Shown in pieces: positions 19,690-30,974 of a DNA stretch of 64,000 nt. Within the stretch, counting starts at the first letter, position 1. Each line of letters starts with the position of its first letter. The notes below the pieces were generated by a model. That model saw only the letters and a list, made by a program, of their open reading frames with translations, ran no database searches and was not told the DNA's origin. This DNA is from Dioszegia crocea (lineage: Eukaryota > Basidiomycota > Tremellomycetes > Tremellales > Bulleribasidiaceae). The stretch is from contig BCKK01000006.1 of NCBI GenBank assembly GCA_001600615.1, positions 1,567,966 through 1,631,965 on the forward strand, written 5' to 3'. A program made the position numbers and the translations under genes.

Positions 19690-22600
19690 ATGCGCTTATG
19701 GCTCCGTCTCGTGCTGCCGTATCTGGCTGGCGTGATAGGTGCGGTGGCGCTGCTGGAGGAGGCAAGGCTGGGCTTGAGGGCAGAGGCGAAGAGAGTGAGC
19801 TGGGAGGCATGAGATAGGGCCGAAGGGGCGATGGCTGATGAGGTAGCTCTTCCAGCATGGATTTGACGGGTACATGGAGTACGCTTATCCAGCTGTAAGC
19901 GTCTTTGTGAAGATCAGTATTCAATTGCTGATGTTCAAGGATGAGCTTCGCTCTCTAACCTGCACACCGCTGCATCGCGATCCAAATCCGGGCAACTTCG
20001 GAATTAACGACATCCACGCAAATGTCTCCATGACCCTTCTGGATACCCTATCGTCACTACCCTCGCTTCATCCTTCTGCCTTTCCTTTGGCGCTACATCA
20101 AGTCGCCACGGAGATTTCCTTCGATCAGGATGTCAAAGTCCAGGTGTTTGAAATGACGATTCGAGCGCTGGGATCGCTTTTGTCGACCTACCAGTACTTG
20201 GATAGGCTGCCGGAGGATGATGATGGAAGTAATGGAGGATTGAAGAGATATCAGGGAAGATTGTCAGAGATGGCGTTGGATTTGGGGGAAAGGCTTGTAC
20301 CTGCTTTCGACACGCCGACGGGGTTGCCTTATGCCCGTGTGAACCTGAGGCACGGTGTGGAGAAGGGCGAAACTGTCGAGACATGTGAGTCCGTTCGAGC
20401 TTAGCGTCGAGCCTAATCTCGGCCCTGTATTGGAAACGCTCCGAGTCCCTGCTGATCTTCAGGTACGGCAGGAGCAGGCAGTCTGATCCTAGAGTTCGCC
20501 GTGCTGTCTCGCTTATCAGGAGAAGCACGATTTGAAGTGAGTTGCAAAGTGCTGTTAGTCACCCTTTGAAACTGACGATAGTAGGCTCTCGCGAAACGGG
20601 CATATCTCGCCATTTGGAATAGAAGATCCAGCCATAACCTGCTCGGAAACGGTATCGGCGTGACTCACGGACAATGGCTCGCACCTGGAATGTCCAGCGT
20701 CGGAGCGGGGATGGACAGCTATTTCGAATATGGAATCAAGGCTGCCATTCTTCTTGGTGAGCTACTAAGATCCCCGGTATGGCAACGTCAGCTCACCTGT
20801 AAGGCGATGATATGTATCTCGACATCTTTCAAGATAGCTATGCGGCTTTGCAGACACACGTCCGCTCAACTGACGGTTTCATTGTGAGACATTTTCCGGG
20901 TCATAGATTGAGTATGGCTGACAATTAGTACCGCCCAGTCCAATTCCGGATGCTCCAACTTTCCTCTTCATCCACTATCGACTCCCTCGCAGCGTTCCTC
21001 CCGGGCATGCAAGTCCTAGCTGGCGACTTGGAATCAGCCATCAAGAGTCATCTAGTCTACTGGAACATTTGGAGGAAATACTCGGCAATTCCTGAAAGTT
21101 GGGATTGGCAGAGACGGGAGGTGGAATGGGCGGGATGGCCCGGTCGGCCAGAGTTTATCGAGTCGACGTATTACCTGTATCGGGTGAGTCGATCGTGCAT
21201 CAATCCCTAAGGTGGGCAGCTGACTGACACCTAGGCTACTAAAGATCCGTTCTATCTAAGAGTGGGTCAGAGGGTGTTGGAAGATATGAAGGCGAGGACA
21301 ATGACGCAATGTGGATTTGCGACGATGAAGAATGTCAAGACTGGCGAGGTGAGTTCTTGGGCTGATTTTGGAAATCGGTATGAGCTGACGGAATAGCTGG
21401 ACGATAGAATGGAAAGTTTTGTTCTCTCCGAAACGCTAAAAGTGAGTTGGCTCGCAATCCTAGATATCTAAATCGGTCTCAAGCTAATCATCCAGTATCT
21501 TTACCTCTTATTCAGCGTCGACTCCGAATCGCCCACCCCTCTCACCAACCAAGTCTTCACGACCGAAGGTCACGCCCTTAGCCTTCCCACACACCTTCTC
21601 ATCCCGCCCTCATCCGTCAGACGCGAAATGCACCGAGGCGAAAATCTATTCTGCCCAATCTACAGTCCGCCGACTTTGAACGGGATAGTGGTTGGGATTG
21701 AGCGGAGGAGCGATTATGAATATGCGCGGAGTCTGGTATTTGGGCTGGGAGATGAGGGCGTGGATGTGGAGGATGAAGATAAGGTTGGGTGGTGGGAGGG
21801 TGGATATTGCGAAGTCCCGGAGATGCCAAAACACGTAAGTCCGATCTTTATTGTGCCTACAACTTGTCGACTCTCGTATTACACATGGCTGATACTCCAG
21901 TCCTTCGAAATTGTCCTTGCACCCTTGAACGTCTCCTCCGATGCTCCTACTCCTCCAGAAGATGCCGCTCCATCATCCGACAAGGTGCATCAGGACGTCA
22001 GCACTGGTGATTTCTGGATTCACGATATCGAGGGATTACGTCTGGGCGTCCGGTGGAGGTTTGACAACACAGGATACGATGTGTCGAACAGTAAGCACCT
22101 ATCACCGGGCGTCATTTAATATATCAGCTGACAGAATCCAGTCGGTCCACACAGAGTCCGTCCCGGCCAGACAGTTATCGTCACCGATCCACAAATGGAG
22201 GGATTCTTACCGGTACCTACCAAACCTCCCATCATCACCCATTCCCTATCCGAAGTCCTCCTACGCTTCTCCTCTTCTTTCTCTGGCAAACCATCCCAGG
22301 CCTTTCTGCATGGTCTAGCGGCAACTGCGACATTCGGTAAAGACTTCAGCATCAGCGCAGGATCTTCCTCAGGCCTATCCATCGGCGGTCCGGCCGTCCG
22401 TCTCCGCCGACCGCAATCGAACCTTGACGGCTGCAATGCCTTCAGCTCAGCCGACACTCTGGTCAAAGGAACCAAAGCGCCTATCCTTGTTGTCGATAGG
22501 GGAGGATGTACATTCTTCCTCAAGGCTTTAAACGCGAAACGGGCAGGCGCGACGGGCGTGATTATTCTGGGATTTCCCCCTCGAGGCGAGGGAGGGGATT

Positions 22601-22971
22601 TGGAGGTGGTGGATCAAGAAGCTCGGGATTCTGCCGAAGGTGGAGAAGGGCTTATCCGGCCTGCGGCAGATCAAGAGCCGGACTATCTTGTCAATCAGAT
22701 GGGGAACGACTTTGGGGTGTTGTACCTCGAGCGGATGGTTGGCGGGGCGGTACTGGAAGTGATGGCGGTCAAAGGGGTTGAAGCGGAGGTTGAGGTGTTT
22801 GATCTGCATATGGGAGGAGCTGGAGCGGGAGTCGACGAGCAGGTGTTGACTGGGCGGAAGGGTCAAGCTAAAGGGTCGAATGTTGAGCAGGAGGAGAAAG
22901 CTAGGGAAGGCAGAGTTATGGTCAGTGGGTGGGATATCAAGAATTTACGGATTGTAGATCGGCCGCCATAG
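19690..22971 (+). CDS. MNL1: ER degradation-enhancing alpha-mannosidase (EDEM/Mnl1, GH47) with PA domain
   Basis: It trims mannose from misfolded glycoproteins in the ER lumen to mark them for degradation. Twelve exons: 19690-19794, 19847-19894, 19940-20384, 20463-20536, 20585-20756, 20804-20883, 20929-21183, 21235-21348, 21397-21441, 21496-21834, 21901-22090 and 22142-22971. The phases close at 898 residues. The N-terminus is a signal/anchor (LRLVLPYLAGVIGAVALL). GH47 landmarks follow: FDGYMEYAYPADELRSLTC, NDIHANVSMTLLDTLSSL, CGTAGAGSLILEFAVLSRL, GAGMDSYFEYGIKAAILLG with a catalytic Glu, RPEFIESTYYLYRATKDPFY, and TTEGHALSLPTHLL. The last third holds a PA domain (APILVVDRGGCTFFLKALN, then AGATGVIIL). 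No HDEL-type tail is present, so retention must be by other means. Confidence 0.93.
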
Positions 22972-23169
22972 ATGCGATGTTATGGTTACGGGGTTCAACG
23001 CAGGCTCAGAAGATTACAGTGCCATCTCAGCCTACACCTCTCGAGCAACACGAGTAGGGCAATTCCTGCCTTGCGGAGATGGCCGGGGCTCGGGCCGACC
23101 GGTGCCGGGTGGTCCACCCTTCCCTTGCCTGAGAGGGGACGCCTGCGCTTCGTCCACTGCATTCATATC

Positions 23170-24171
23170 ATGTCGGCGCTCACCATCAATAGCTACATCA
23201 CTACTCATAGCGGTCTGAAGATCCCCCAGCTGGGGTTCGGAAATGTCTTTGGAGAAGCCTTCTTCGGGGCGATAGAGGCGGCTCTCAAAGCGGGATATCG
23301 ACACTGTGAGTTTTTAGGTCTATACTTTGAGTTGGGCTGACAGGATATAGTTGATACTGCTCAACTATATGGCACAGAGCAAGAGCTTGCCGATGCTCTA
23401 TCGGAACTACTGCCCATACTAAACATCCCCCGATCTGAACTTTTCCTCTGCACCAAGTACAACCCGCCTGACCCATGCGAGGAGCCCGGGCCCAGCGCCG
23501 AAGATGTCCTGGCGCAGATCCAGAAGAGTCGAGAGATCTTTGTGCCCAAGTTGGAATATGTGGATCTGCTCCTACTGCACCAGCCGCGCCCTGGACCAGA
23601 GGGGCGGAAGAGGGCATGGGAAGCTATCGTCCAGGCGAAAGCTCAGGGATGGGTGAAGGAGATTGGAGTGTCAAACCTGTGAGTACACCTCTTGAGTGGT
23701 GCTGACCAAAGATCGATCAAGATGCTAGAGCAACTCCCAGAGCCTAAACCTGCTGTGAACCAGATCGAGGTCCAGCCGTGGTATCAGCAACGACCGATTG
23801 TCGACTACTGCCAATCAAGGGGCATAGCCATTGTCGCTTTCTGCCCGTTGATCCGATCTGATCCAAGGCGATTCAACGATCCGGTCATTGTGGAGATTGC
23901 GAAACGGCATGGGAAGGACATAGGTCAGGTGTTGCTGAGGTGGTCATTGCAGCATGGGTGAGTGAGGACTGAGCTAGTGGAATATTCCAAGCTGATCCAG
24001 TCCAGCATCGCCCCTATTCCCGCATCGACCAAACCCAACCGGGTCTTCTCCAATGCAGATCTGTTCGACTTTGTGCTCAGTAAGGATGAGATGAAGGCGC
24101 TAGATGGGTTGGAAGCTGGAGAGGAGGGGGCATGCTCCGTCAAGGCGTACGCAATGGTGAATGGACCATAG
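23170..24171 (+). CDS. Aldo/keto reductase, copy 1
   Basis: An NAD(P)H-dependent carbonyl reductase of the AKR superfamily. Exons 23170-23305, 23351-23678, 23712-23957 and 24006-24171 (introns 45, 33 and 48 nt) give 291 residues. Landmarks: LKIPQLGFGNVFG at the N-terminus, FDTAQLYGTE with catalytic Asp and Tyr, LFLCTKYN with the catalytic Lys, LLLLHQPRP with the His, IGVSNL, VNQIEVQPW, and IPASTKPNRV in the cofactor loop. The length is slightly short but normal for fungal AKRs. The substrate cannot be inferred. It ends 86 bp from the stop codon of the converging permease gene. A second, frameshifted AKR lies at 56570-57555. Confidence 0.92.
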
Positions 24172-24257
24172 AAAATCCCAGTAGAATCGAAGCGAAAATA
24201 TTACATTTGTTCATCTTTTACCAATAGATACTACCAGATCCAAGACTCCCAGATCGC

Positions 24258-26256
24258 CTAGTACACATAGGTGAAGAGCACGTTCTTCCCATCAGAGACA
24301 TCGTGCAGACCCTCCTCTCCCATCCTGCCTGCCGCACCCTCATCCTCTCCGTACGCCTTGAACTTGGACTCCATGGATGTATCGTGGATGAGTTTAGGGA
24401 GACCCTTGGCGACTCGCTGCGTCTGCTTGCGCTTGTTGAAGAAGAAGAGGGTGACGACCTGGAGACCGATAAGGACAATGAGGATGATGAAGATGATCAT
24501 GACCGCCTGGACACCAGGAACGTATCGGGGAGCGTCCTGGGCCTTGAAAAGAAGAGGGCCGACGATGTTCCCGGCTGCTGAGGCTGCGTTAAACAATGCC
24601 ATTATGACGCTCTGTTCCGTTAGCTCTAGTCGTACTGGAAGGCCTGACATACCTTCTTAGTTTGTCCGGCAGTGTTCGCAATAATCCAAGAGACAATAAG
24701 GGGATTTCCGCCGTACAGGAAAGCGAGAAGGTCTGAGTTAATCAGCATGAGTCCAGTGTGTAGAAAGGGGTCAGGCTCACAGTAGCCACCAAGAGAGATA
24801 GACTGTTGAGCCTGAGTCAAGGTAGGGTTGGTACCAGAAGCGACAGCCTGGGTGTAAAGCATGATGCACCCTCCGACGGCGATTGCCATGAGCAAAGAGA
24901 GAATTCCGGACTTGTTGGACACTTTCTGGGCGCAGTAACAGCCAATGAGGATAGCGCATGTCTGCAAGAACCCGAAAGGCATTGTGAGCAAAGTCGTACT
25001 ATCTCATTAGCTATGGCTTCATGGGAAGGTGGTGGAGACTCACATGAACTTGTCGAAACCAAAGTTTCGGATCAAGGTAGGACCGAAGACATTGGACACA
25101 CTCGCTCCGAGGTTGGGAAGCATGGCGATACCAAGCCAGAGATAGGTCTTAGGGTCGATGAAGACTTCAAGCACCTGATGGGTCAGCGAGGGAAGGAGGA
25201 AGAGTGGCAAGTGGCGGGATGCCAAAAATCCGAAATCTCAAAAACAACGTACCTGATCCCATTTCCACTCCCGCGATCCAGTACCAGTCTGGTTGGCCCT
25301 TAGTCGTTCCACCGCCATGAGTTTCTCCTCCTCTGTGAAGAATCGAGCAGATTGGATATCGTTGTCGAGGAAGAACCACACAAGTGGGGCGGAGAGGACA
25401 GTGATGAGACCGGCGAAAAGGTAGAGCACCTGCCAAGCCTTGAAGCTACCGTTGATGTGGCCACTGTCCGGATCAGCTTGTGGTTGTGGATACCAGGAAG
25501 TACACTTACAGTCCGAACGCAAGGATACCGGCGACAATGGTGGCAATACCGTTGGTTCCGTACCAAAGGGCGACTCGAAGGGGTTGTTCGGACCGTCGGT
25601 ACCACTGGGCGGTAATGATGGAGAACAGAGGAAGACAACCGGCCTCGAAGAGACCAAGAAGGAATCGAGTCACATAGATTCCTAACGGATCAGCCTAGGC
25701 AGAAAACGAAGAAAGAAAGAGCTCACCTTGGTAGTTGGAGGCTGCAGCCATACACGCCGCAGAGCATCCCCAGGCGAAAACGAGGAAGGTCATGAGGGGT
25801 CGAGCGGGGACTCGGACGATGAGGTAGGATGAGAACGGCTGCCATCCGAGTTGGGCGATGGCGTGGATGGAACCGGCGAAACTGTTTTGTCAGCGGGGAT
25901 CGATACTGTCGATTCTGGTCAAAGCTCACCTGTACTGGTCTCCAGTCATGCCCAAATCGGTACTCAAACCGAAGACATTGCCCAGACCAAAGACAACCTT
26001 GTCGAAGATTTGTAGGAAGTAAATCCACATTAGGACACTAAGGATTCTTCGATCTGTCTTGCGGCAGAGGCGGCGATTCTGCAGAATCAGCATAGAGTAA
26101 AGCCGGGAAGGGTCCAACAGAACTCACATCCTCCTCAGTGAGCACTACGCGGGGCTCGTTCCCCAATTTATCAGCACCCTCATGCTCGAGCTGGTGTGTC
26201 GATCCGCGCTTCTCAGCATCGGGGTGGGCAGAGTAGACGTTGTTGTTGGACTCCAT
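24258..26256 (-). CDS. MFS permease, Dal5-like anion:cation symporter family, tandem copy 1
   Basis: A 12-helix plasma-membrane transporter of the allantoate permease/ACS branch, whose members carry organic anions such as allantoate, vitamins or peptides. Nine exons on the minus strand: 26256-26128, 26078-25930, 25881-25727, 25681-25510, 25463-25253, 25174-25044, 24998-24781, 24732-24653 and 24611-24258, for 532 residues. Landmarks: RILSVLMWIYFLQIFDKVVF (helix 1), QLGWQPFSSYLIVR, RFLLGLFEAGCLPLFSI, QWYRRSEQPLRVALWYGTNG, LLTMPFGFLQTCAILIGCY, and ALFNAASAAGNIVGPLLF near the end. The cytosolic tails are hydrophilic. The gene 26822-28802 is a close paralog on the same strand, but two introns of this copy (25682-25726 and 24999-25043) are missing there. 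Confidence 0.93.
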
Positions 26257-26821
26257 GGTCGAAAGTGGCGGGAAGGGATAGAGTGGCGGGAGAAAGGATG
26301 GGAGGAAGATGGGGAAGAAGGAGGCCCCGCGGGTAAGAGCTTTATATGAATGCAGAGTCAGCTGTCCCCCGCAAAAATCTCCGGATGCCTTCCGTCTTGT
26401 GCCGGGTGAAGGGGTGACGCGTCTATACATAGCCCCGGGCGAGACCCGTTGAATGGTATTATGCGCTCACAAGCGGTAAATGCCTTCTAATGCCGCTTTC
26501 GGATCACGGGCCCCGAGGTCCGAAACCGAATATTACGTTAGTTTTACGTTACCCCATGTTTCAGGTTTTTCGCCACCTTTGACCAAAGGAATCCAAACCT
26601 CAGTGTACGAGTCGTCTTGACTGTGGACGAGGCCCAGGCGCTGGCTGAAGTTCAGTATATAGTCAGTGTAGATCGAGGAGTTGTGAGAAAAATGAGGTCG
26701 ATTAGGTGCGCGCAAAGTCGAAGATCGCTACAATCCGACGGAACTAGAACATGCTTCTGACACAGATGCATCTGTCCCCTACAAATAGCTAGCTGAAATA
26801 CCCCAATATAAAACAAGAACC
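26257..26821. other. Intergenic region between the two permease genes
   Basis: 565 bp carrying the promoter of permease copy 1. Besides the TATAAA, I see no operator-like repeat. Confidence 0.5.
26341..26346 (-). promoter_or_regulatory. TATA box of permease copy 1
   Basis: TATAAA on the minus strand about 85 bp before the ATG at 26256. Confidence 0.5.
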
Positions 26822-28802
26822 CTAGTACACGTACGTGAAGAGCACATTCTTGACGTCCGTAACATCCTTCAAACCCTCCTCACCCAAAGTCCCAGCGGCT
26901 CCCTCATCCTCACCGTAGTTGGAGAACTTGTTCTCCATCGAGGTGTCGTGAATGATCTTGGGCAGACCCCTAGAGACACGCTGGTTCTGGCGCTGCTTGT
27001 TGAAGACGAATAGGAGGGCGACCTGAATAGCGATGAGACCGATAAGGATGATGAAGATGATCATGACGGCACGGACACCGGGGACGTATCGTGGGGCGTC
27101 CTGGGATTTGAATAGGAGTGGGCCGACGATATTTCCTGCAGCCGATGCAGCGTTGAACAGAGCCATGATTACTGACTGAGAAGGACGTCAGCACAGTCCC
27201 AAGACGTCTGAGAAGTATCTGCTCACCTTCTTGGTCTGTCCGGCAGTGTTTGCAATAATCCAAGAAACGATGAGGGGGTTACCGCCGAAGAGGAATGCCA
27301 GGAGGTCTAGTGTTGTCAGCGCTGTCCTTATTGGGTATAAACAGCAGTGTACTTACAGTAGCCTCCGAGGGAGATGGACTGCTGGGATTGAGTGAGGGTC
27401 AGGGCGTTGATGGCGGCCTCGGATTGAGTGTAGATCATGACACACCCGCCAACGGCGATGGCCATGAGAAGACTGAGGATACCGCACTTGTTGGCGACCT
27501 TCTGAGCACAGTAGCACCCGATAAGGATAGCAATTGTCTGAAGGGCTCCGAACGGCATAGTCAAAAGGGTCGTGATGAACTTGTCGAAGCCGAAGTTGCG
27601 GATAAGGGTAGGGCCAAAGACACCTGCATTTACGTCAGTGGCTGTCCGCATTTCCGAAATTCTTCAAGAAACTTACCAGTGACACTGGCACCGAGGTTGG
27701 GAAGCATGGCAATACCGAGCCAGATGTATGACTTGGGGTCGACAAAGACCTCAATGACCTGATAGGGTCAGCCAGGTGCCATAGGGGAGAGAATGTGAAA
27801 ACTCACCTGGTCCCACTTCCATTCGCGGGAACCGGTACCGGTCTGGTTGGCACGCAGACGCTCAATAGCCATGAGCTTCTCCTCCTCGTTGAAGAATCGA
27901 GCGGACTGGATGTCGTTGTCGAGGAAGAACCAGACGAGGGGAGCAGATGCAACGGTGATGACACCAGCGAAGAGGTAAAGTGCCTGCCAGGCCTTGAAGC
28001 TGCCCTCGATACGGCCACTGTATCGTCAGAATGTGAGTTTAGGTGTAGTACGATCAAGACTCACAGAGCAAAAGCGAGGATACCAGCGACGACGGTGGCG
28101 ATACCGTTGGTGCCGTACCAGCAGGCAACTCGGATAGGCTGTTCAGATCGACGGTACCACTGAGCGGTGATGATGGAGAAGAGGGGGAGACAACCAGCCT
28201 CAAAGAGACCGAGGAAGAAACGAGTGACGTAGATGCCCTGGTAGTTGGTGGCGGCGGACATGGTAGCGGCGGAAAGACCCCAGGCGAAGACGAGGAAAGT
28301 CATGAGGGGGCGGGCAGGCACTCGGACGATGAGGTAAGAGGAGAAGGGTTGCCATCCGAGCTGGGCAATGGCGTGGATGGAGCCGGCAAACCTGGACCGT
28401 TAGCAGGAGCGGGTAAAGACGAAGGCAAGACTCACGCATATTGATCACCGGTGAGCTTCAGGTCGGTACTGAGACCGAAAACGTTGCCAAGACCAAATAC
28501 GACTTTGTCGAAAATCTTAAACGTCAGTTTTTGCTGCTTCTCTCTGAGGCGGACGAGGAAGAAGTGCTTACCTGCAAGAAGTAGATCCACATTAGGATAG
28601 CCAGAATACGTTTATCTGTCTTGCGGCAGAGGCGACGGTTCTGAAAATATCAGCTGGGAATCAATACGCCAAGAAATGAGCAACTTACATCCTCCTCAGT
28701 CAACACTACTCGAGGCTCATCTCCAAGTTTGTCGCCCTCGTGCTCGAGCTCGACGACAGACCTGCGCTTCTCCTCGTCAAGGGCACTGATTTCGTTGTTC
28801 AT
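26822..28802 (-). CDS. MFS permease, Dal5-like anion:cation symporter family, tandem copy 2
   Basis: A tandem paralog of the gene at 24258-26256, with the same predicted role. Nine exons on the minus strand: 28802-28689, 28640-28572, 28515-28436, 28391-28065, 28017-27807, 27758-27677, 27623-27357, 27306-27227 and 27175-26822, for 527 residues. The same landmarks appear in the same order: MWIYFLQIFDKVVFGLGNVF, RFFLGLFEAGCLPLFSI, QWYRRSEQPIRVACWYGTNG, LLTMPFGALQTIAILIGCY and ALFNAASAAGNIVGPLLF. The C-terminal tail is also shared (DVKNVLFTYVY). Introns at 28516-28571 and 27624-27676 have no counterpart in copy 1, while two copy-1 introns are absent here. A GATAA/GATAG pair at 29305-29316 lies about 500 bp upstream and could bind a nitrogen-regulating GATA factor. 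Confidence 0.93.
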
Positions 28803-29829
28803 CGTGTTCTGCTTGATGTCGAGTGAGATGAAAAGACGGGGAAGATGGGGCCAAGACGAGGCCCCTAAGCAGTTTGATATATGTCTGGAGTCTCCGCCAC
28901 TCTTGTCCAGCCAAATTGAGTTTCGGATCTCTCCGGCATTGATCCGCGTTACGGCAGAGGCCTATAGCCGCCTATAGCCTGGGCGGAGAAAAAGCATGCC
29001 AAGACCTTCATTTCCAACTCTAAGTCTTGGCGCCGGCGGCATCTGCTTGGACGTTACCCAAAGAGGCAGAAAGTGGGTGCCTTACGAATGGGGAAGCCGG
29101 GGCCTCCAAGAATGCTCATCACACTCTTGTGAGTTACCTGAGGTTACCTGAGTATCCGACCATATCCGACGCCGATTCGTACCGACTTATACCGGGGTAG
29201 CCGGGGTCAAGACTATCGGATGTCGGGCTGCCGGGCTGCATTCCGAAGTCGAGAATGCAAAACCGGCGCCGAAAATCCGCGTAGATCTGTTCTTTTAAGG
29301 GAAAGATAAGAGATAGCGCTTATAGACGCACAAGTTTGATTAGATAGGAGAGTCAGGAGCTCAGAAAGAGGCTCGTGTTACGGATTCCCTCCCGACATGT
29401 GCCGGCGCGATCTCCACACACCTCCACTTGGACTCTCCACCTCCAATGTCAATTCTCTGTGCTCGCTGAGGAAGACTCGCCTGGCTCCCCATATGTATGC
29501 TGGTATGACTAGAGCGCATCACAAGGTGTGTATGATGTAGTTTTGTGTCCGTCTCGAGCGATTGAGCACGATATTGCAGCTCCAACGAGCTAAAGGACCC
29601 CAAAGGAGGGCAAAGGATCGTTTATGTCATCATTCCTTGGCGCCACTTCTGGCTTTTGGGTGGCGAATAATAGGCGCTTGAAAGGCTTCGAGAGTGGCAT
29701 CTTCTACCGTTTGCTGTCCATTTACATGACGATCTTCGGTGGAGCGCTATCTGCATGGTGGACATGATGATGCTACACTAACAAGGGGGATCCGCTACAT
29801 TTAGACTGGCTCAATCCCCTATTTCATCC
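28803..29829. other. Long intergenic region upstream of permease copy 2
   Basis: 1,027 bp. A possible TATA element (ATATATC on the minus strand near 28875-28882) lies about 75 bp before the permease start. A tandem 10-mer at 29133-29152 and repeated TATCCGAC words (about 29152-29170) follow. GATAA/GATAG at 29305-29316 are candidate GATA-factor sites. No gene is supported. Confidence 0.5.
29133..29152. repeat. Tandem 10-bp repeat GTTACCTGAG x2
   Basis: Two perfect head-to-tail copies in the upstream region of permease copy 2. They may be paired binding sites; no functional evidence. Confidence 0.7.
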
Positions 29830-30732
29830 TCACTGGTACTTCTCCGGCACGTACTTCCTCCAGTCATGCTCCTCCTTGAATCCCAGAACATCCTTAATCT
29901 TCTTGTTGCTCAGCGGCGCCTCCCTCTCCCCCATCTCTCTAAACACCTTCACCCCAGGACACTCCTTCGCCAGGAACTCCTTCGTGGTGGTATTGGGTAG
30001 GGTAATGGTATCGTTCGTAGCGTTGAACACCTGGAACCCCAGCCCATCCTTCTTCACCGCCAAATCACACATCTGCCCTAGATCCCTCGCATCAATGTAG
30101 CTCCAAGCATTCCTCTTCCTGCTCGGCGGATCATCGATGTACTTGGGGAAGTCCCGCTCGTACTCGTGAGGCTCAACGACGTTCCCAATACGGAAAACGT
30201 AGATGTCACTCTTGAACCGCCGAGCAAATGACCGAGCAACCCGTTCCCCGCACAGCTTGGAGCAAGCGTACGAGTCCTCGGGATTGCAGTCGTACCGCTC
30301 TTCATCGAGGGGGAACTCGAAATAGTCCGAATCCCCCTGGGTGAAGCAGACAGAATAGACGGTTTCGGAACTGGCAATGATGACCTTCTTTATGCCCAGT
30401 TTGCTCGCTGCCTCGATGACGTTGTAGGTGGCAGTGGTGTTGGCAGCGAAGGTCTCGTTGTCGGGTACGAGGAGGTTTCGGGCGTAGGCTGCGAAATGGA
30501 TGACAGCGTCGACGCGGGGGATGGAAGGGAGGGAGTATTCCGACATGCTGAAATGGGTAGAGAGGGCATTGAAGACTTGGCCAGATTGGGTCAAGTCGAC
30601 TTTTAGGGTGTAGACTTTGGGATCGGGGTGGGGGACGAGGTCGAGATTGAGGACTTGATGTCCTTGGGCAATGAGGTAAGGGATGACATGTTTGCCTGCT
30701 TTGCCGGAACCGCCTGTGAATACGATGCGCAT
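29830..30732 (-). CDS. NAD-dependent epimerase/dehydratase-type SDR
   Basis: An extended short-chain dehydrogenase/reductase, related to UDP-sugar epimerases and uronate dehydrogenases. A single exon of 300 residues. The Rossmann motif VFTGGSGKAGKHVIPYL opens the protein, DAVIHFAAYA holds the NAD-contacting loop, SSETVYS supplies the catalytic Ser/Thr, and YACSKLCGE the Tyr-x3-Lys pair. FRIGNVVEPHEY and WSYIDARDLG match the substrate-domain landmarks. The substrate is not evident. An upstream in-frame ATG at 30786 would add 18 Ser/Thr-rich residues; I prefer 30732 because a TATAAT lies only 60 bp before it, leaving room for a transcript start. Confidence 0.88.
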   Translation of the reverse strand: MRIVFTGGSGKAGKHVIPYLIAQGHQVLNLDLVPHPDPKVYTLKVDLTQSGQVFNALSTHFSMSEYSLPSIPRVDAVIHFAAYARNLLVPDNETFAANTTATYNVIEAASKLGIKKVIIASSETVYSVCFTQGDSDYFEFPLDEERYDCNPEDSYACSKLCGERVARSFARRFKSDIYVFRIGNVVEPHEYERDFPKYIDDPPSRKRNAWSYIDARDLGQMCDLAVKKDGLGFQVFNATNDTITLPNTTTKEFLAKECPGVKVFREMGEREAPLSNKKIKDVLGFKEEHDWRKYVPEKYQ

Positions 30733-30974
30733 TTTCGATGTGGATTGGGGGAGGTTTGACGGTGTAGATGATGAGGGGAGATGCAAGGGCAGAATTATAC
30801 TCGACCTTGAGTCTTTATACAGCTACCACGAGGGGCCGCCGGCACAATGCTTAGCCGAGAAAGCGAGCGTCATCTGACCGAAAAAGGTCCGATAACGGCC
30901 TCCACCAGGGAGCAAGTTTCGATCTTTACCCATCCTCCACCTCCATCAACCACTATAGCACATCAGATACCAAA
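30733..30974. promoter_or_regulatory. Bidirectional promoter of the SDR and DNA glycosylase genes
   Basis: 242 bp between two divergent start codons. TATAAT on the minus strand at 30794-30799 faces the SDR gene. No TATA box faces the glycosylase gene, which has a CT-rich leader. Confidence 0.45.

Noticed and set aside
24806..25303. 165-codon plus-strand frame across permease copy 1
   Set aside because: Antisense to transmembrane exons and it crosses their introns.
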